A stretch of DNA of 64,000 nt, from contig JAJPIP010000097.1 of NCBI GenBank assembly GCA_021324655.1, forward strand, positions 1 through 64,000. The letters run 5' to 3'. The stretch is from Pseudomonadota bacterium (GTDB taxonomy: Bacteria > Chloroflexota > UBA5177). Of the stretch, positions 62,219 to 64,000 are shown piece after piece (position 1 is the first letter of the stretch; every line of letters starts with the position of its first letter). The position numbers and the translations under genes are program-made. The notes below the pieces were generated by a model. It searched no databases. It was not told the DNA's origin and saw only the letters and a list, made by a program, of their open reading frames with translations.

Positions 62219-62788
62219 ATGCATCCCACAGAGATGTCCTGGTCACGGAGGCGCACACTGCGCGTTATGTTTGGTGATCGGAGGCGCAAGAAGACGATGA
62301 GGTGGGTCGTCGCATTGGTCATCGGAGGCGGTGTCGCGCTGCTCGTCTGGCTGAGCGTGGCATGGGCGCCGGGACGAACAGTGGTGCAGCGAGTGAGCAC
62401 CGGCATCAGTCTGAGGGGGAGCTCCGGCACGGTATGGCGAGCCGGTCCGGCGCCGTCAGACGCGAGTAGCTACACCACCCGAGGGCAGCACGGCAGTAGT
62501 GTGGTTTCTACCTACGAGGATATAGCCGGGAACCAGCCGTGGAACATTTGGTTCCGTTGGAACGGGTGCCACCTCACCAGAGCAGGCTCGCTGCGGTTCA
62601 CGATCTTCATGGCCCCGCGAACGGGGAACACGGCCAGGTTCTGGGCCGGACCGGTGGTGGAGCGAGCGCGCTCCGGCAACGGCACGTATGAGTTCCCGGG
62701 TAGGGACGAGACGAACTTCTTCGTGAACGTCGAGGTGCCGAGCAAGCAGGGGTGCCGGAGTTGGGATTATGGGGCCGAGACGAACTGA
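62219..62788 (+). CDS. Membrane-anchored exoprotein, unknown
   Basis: 189 residues from the first ATG; alternative ATGs at 62267 and 62297, the last with GGAGG 12 bases upstream. One anchor (VVALVIGGGVALLVWLSVAW) and an outer domain with two cysteines (WNGCHLTRAG, KQGCRSWDYG). No family recognised. Confidence 0.55.
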   Translation: MHPTEMSWSRRRTLRVMFGDRRRKKTMRWVVALVIGGGVALLVWLSVAWAPGRTVVQRVSTGISLRGSSGTVWRAGPAPSDASSYTTRGQHGSSVVSTYEDIAGNQPWNIWFRWNGCHLTRAGSLRFTIFMAPRTGNTARFWAGPVVERARSGNGTYEFPGRDETNFFVNVEVPSKQGCRSWDYGAETN

Positions 62789-62968
62789 GGTCATCACTCT
62801 ACCGAGGTCGGCGCGAACATGGAGCGTGTCTCGCCTGGCATGGCGGCTCACCGCAATGACGATGGTGAGGCCGCCGTGGCCGGGGAGGTCACAGCCTCGA
62901 ATGTGCGCCGCTGTCTCCCCGGCAGGGCCCGGCATCCTCGAAGAAAGTTCCGCCCGTCACACGGAGGC

Positions 62969-63012
62969 GGCGGGACGCTGCTCCGCTGCGCTCCGCGGTC
63001 CCCGCCCTACGG
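62969..63012 (+). repeat. REP-like palindrome, copy B
   Basis: Near-identical to the copy at 39684-39725, with one extra C in the CCCCGCC run. Confidence 0.7.
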
Positions 63013-63042
63013 CTTGATCAAGGCCAGCCCTGAGGTCGTGAC

Positions 63043-63981
63043 TCAGTCCACCGACGCTTCGTAGGTTGTCTGGACGGTGTACGTCCGGTGATGGTAGGCG
63101 AAGGCGACCTCGATCGGGATGCGCTGATTGTCTTGTGACTGGAAGGCCAGAGCCGGTTCCGAGCACGACGCGATGCCATGGGCGCCGGCGAAGGGGCGGC
63201 ACACTTTCATGCCGCCCCGGTAGCGCCAGACGGCTGTCATGCGGATGCCGGAGACCGGCTTGCCGCCCACGAGGATCTGGCCGTACACCGTTTCCGGTAC
63301 CCGATCGTTGATCATTGGGTTGGCGGCGGCGGCTTTGACGATGACGTCACCGTAACGGCGGTAACTGGCACGCCAGCCGATGAGACTGTTCTGGAACAGC
63401 CAGCCTCCGGGAATGCTCATCACGTTCGGTGGGTCGACGCAGTAGCCGGCGGGGTAGCCCTGATGGATGTGGCAGGGCGGGATCACGGCGTTGCCTCTGG
63501 TGGGGAGACGCAGCAGGGGCGTGCGCAGGGTGAACGCGGCGCCATGGCGTGACGCGAGCAGGATGGTCACCTGCCCGACGACCCAGGGGCGGCCGAGGGT
63601 GAAGTGGATGGTGGTGACGAGAGTGCGCCGGGCGGGAATTGCGTGGGTGGGGTGCATCGGGCAGTAGGGACCCGGATCTGGGTTGGGATATGAGGTCCGG
63701 CCGTCGGCAGTGACGGGAATGACGGCCGGATTGGCGCCGAGGCAGATGAAGGGATCGCCCTTGAGGGGAATCGGCCGACCGGTCAGGTTGGTGAGGCGCA
63801 CCGCGGCGACGGCCTCCTGTCCCAGCGGATAGGGGTGCCGCGGGAAGGAGACGGTGAGGCGGACGCCGTGTCCTGAGGCCGACGTGACGAGCCGCGATGG
63901 GGAGGCGGCTCGTACCGGGGAGAACGCCATCGCCGTGGCGGCGGTCAGGATGATTCCCAGGGGGAGCACGATCCGCGACAT
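63043..63981 (-). CDS. Secreted protein, unknown
   Basis: 312 residues from ATG 63981, which is placed eight bases after GGAGG. Signal peptide RIVLPLGIILTAATAMAFS. Early part VRLTNLTGRPIPLKGDPFIC resembles a beta-sandwich of the DUF4232/BsuPI type; paired cysteines recur (PYCPMHP, CHIHQGYPAGYC, VCRPFAG, ASCSEP). Function unknown. Confidence 0.7.
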   Translation of the reverse strand: MSRIVLPLGIILTAATAMAFSPVRAASPSRLVTSASGHGVRLTVSFPRHPYPLGQEAVAAVRLTNLTGRPIPLKGDPFICLGANPAVIPVTADGRTSYPNPDPGPYCPMHPTHAIPARRTLVTTIHFTLGRPWVVGQVTILLASRHGAAFTLRTPLLRLPTRGNAVIPPCHIHQGYPAGYCVDPPNVMSIPGGWLFQNSLIGWRASYRRYGDVIVKAAAANPMINDRVPETVYGQILVGGKPVSGIRMTAVWRYRGGMKVCRPFAGAHGIASCSEPALAFQSQDNQRIPIEVAFAYHHRTYTVQTTYEASVD

Positions 63982-64000
63982 TTCTGGCACCTCCAATGGC

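Overview
The window is GC-rich, densely coded DNA, probably a chromosomal segment of a Chloroflexota bacterium or a close Terrabacteria relative. I infer this from an FMN-riboswitch-controlled NMT1/THI5-like binding protein (the RibY type known from Chloroflexus), a lipoprotein signal, several ECF sigma/anti-sigma pairs, DUF402 and RES families, and many genes whose start codon lies only 5-9 bp after a TAnnnT (-10-like) hexamer, which suggests leaderless transcripts. The phylum is an inference. I saw no rRNA, tRNA or CRISPR array.

Left part (1-26 kb). A partial IS1380-type transposase crosses the left edge. Then come an OppA-like binding protein, a large secreted spherulin-4/beta-helix protein, an aldo/keto reductase, a secreted phospholipase-D-like nuclease, a GYD protein, a Flp-type pilin, a two-subunit CoA transferase, 3-methyladenine glycosylase (tag), a BNR-repeat exoprotein, a methyltransferase and a nucleotidyltransferase. 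The FMN riboswitch and ribY follow, then an ABC-2 exporter, a GNAT/manC pair, an ECF sigma factor coupled to a zinc-finger anti-sigma factor with an extracellular Asp-box propeller, and an amine oxidase coupled to an ornithine-cyclodeaminase-like gene.

Middle part (26-48 kb). An 8-kb operon starts with a protein of about eight repeated beta-alpha units, followed by a 63-residue protein, a membrane protein and two vWA/BatA-type membrane proteins; MoxR and DUF58 genes are absent. A scarred accessory zone (34.3-39 kb) holds a frameshifted nucleotidyltransferase, an Rhs 3' tip overlapping a small membrane protein through TAATG, an unknown gene and a decayed IS1182 transposase. A polyphosphate locus follows: ppx, a coiled-coil gene and a phosphoesterase diverge from ppk1, with a ROK kinase and a second coiled-coil gene beyond. 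Next come a sigma-factor-like protein with zinc-ribbon extension and an MFS transporter.

Right part (48-64 kb). It contains a secreted propeller, a second sigma/membrane-protein pair, a secreted serpin, an APH/DUF402 region split by an Xre-RES toxin-antitoxin module between direct repeats, and a run of small secreted or membrane-anchored proteins. Two copies of a 236-bp element with 14-bp terminal inverted repeats lie at 44.2 and 53.8 kb, and a REP-like palindrome family occurs at four places.

The most unusual structure is at 54.0-56.8 kb. The divergent start region of an APH gene and a DUF402 gene is present twice as direct repeats. The left copy keeps an intact APH and a DUF402 stub, the right copy keeps an intact DUF402 and an APH stub without a start codon, and the Xre-RES module sits between them.
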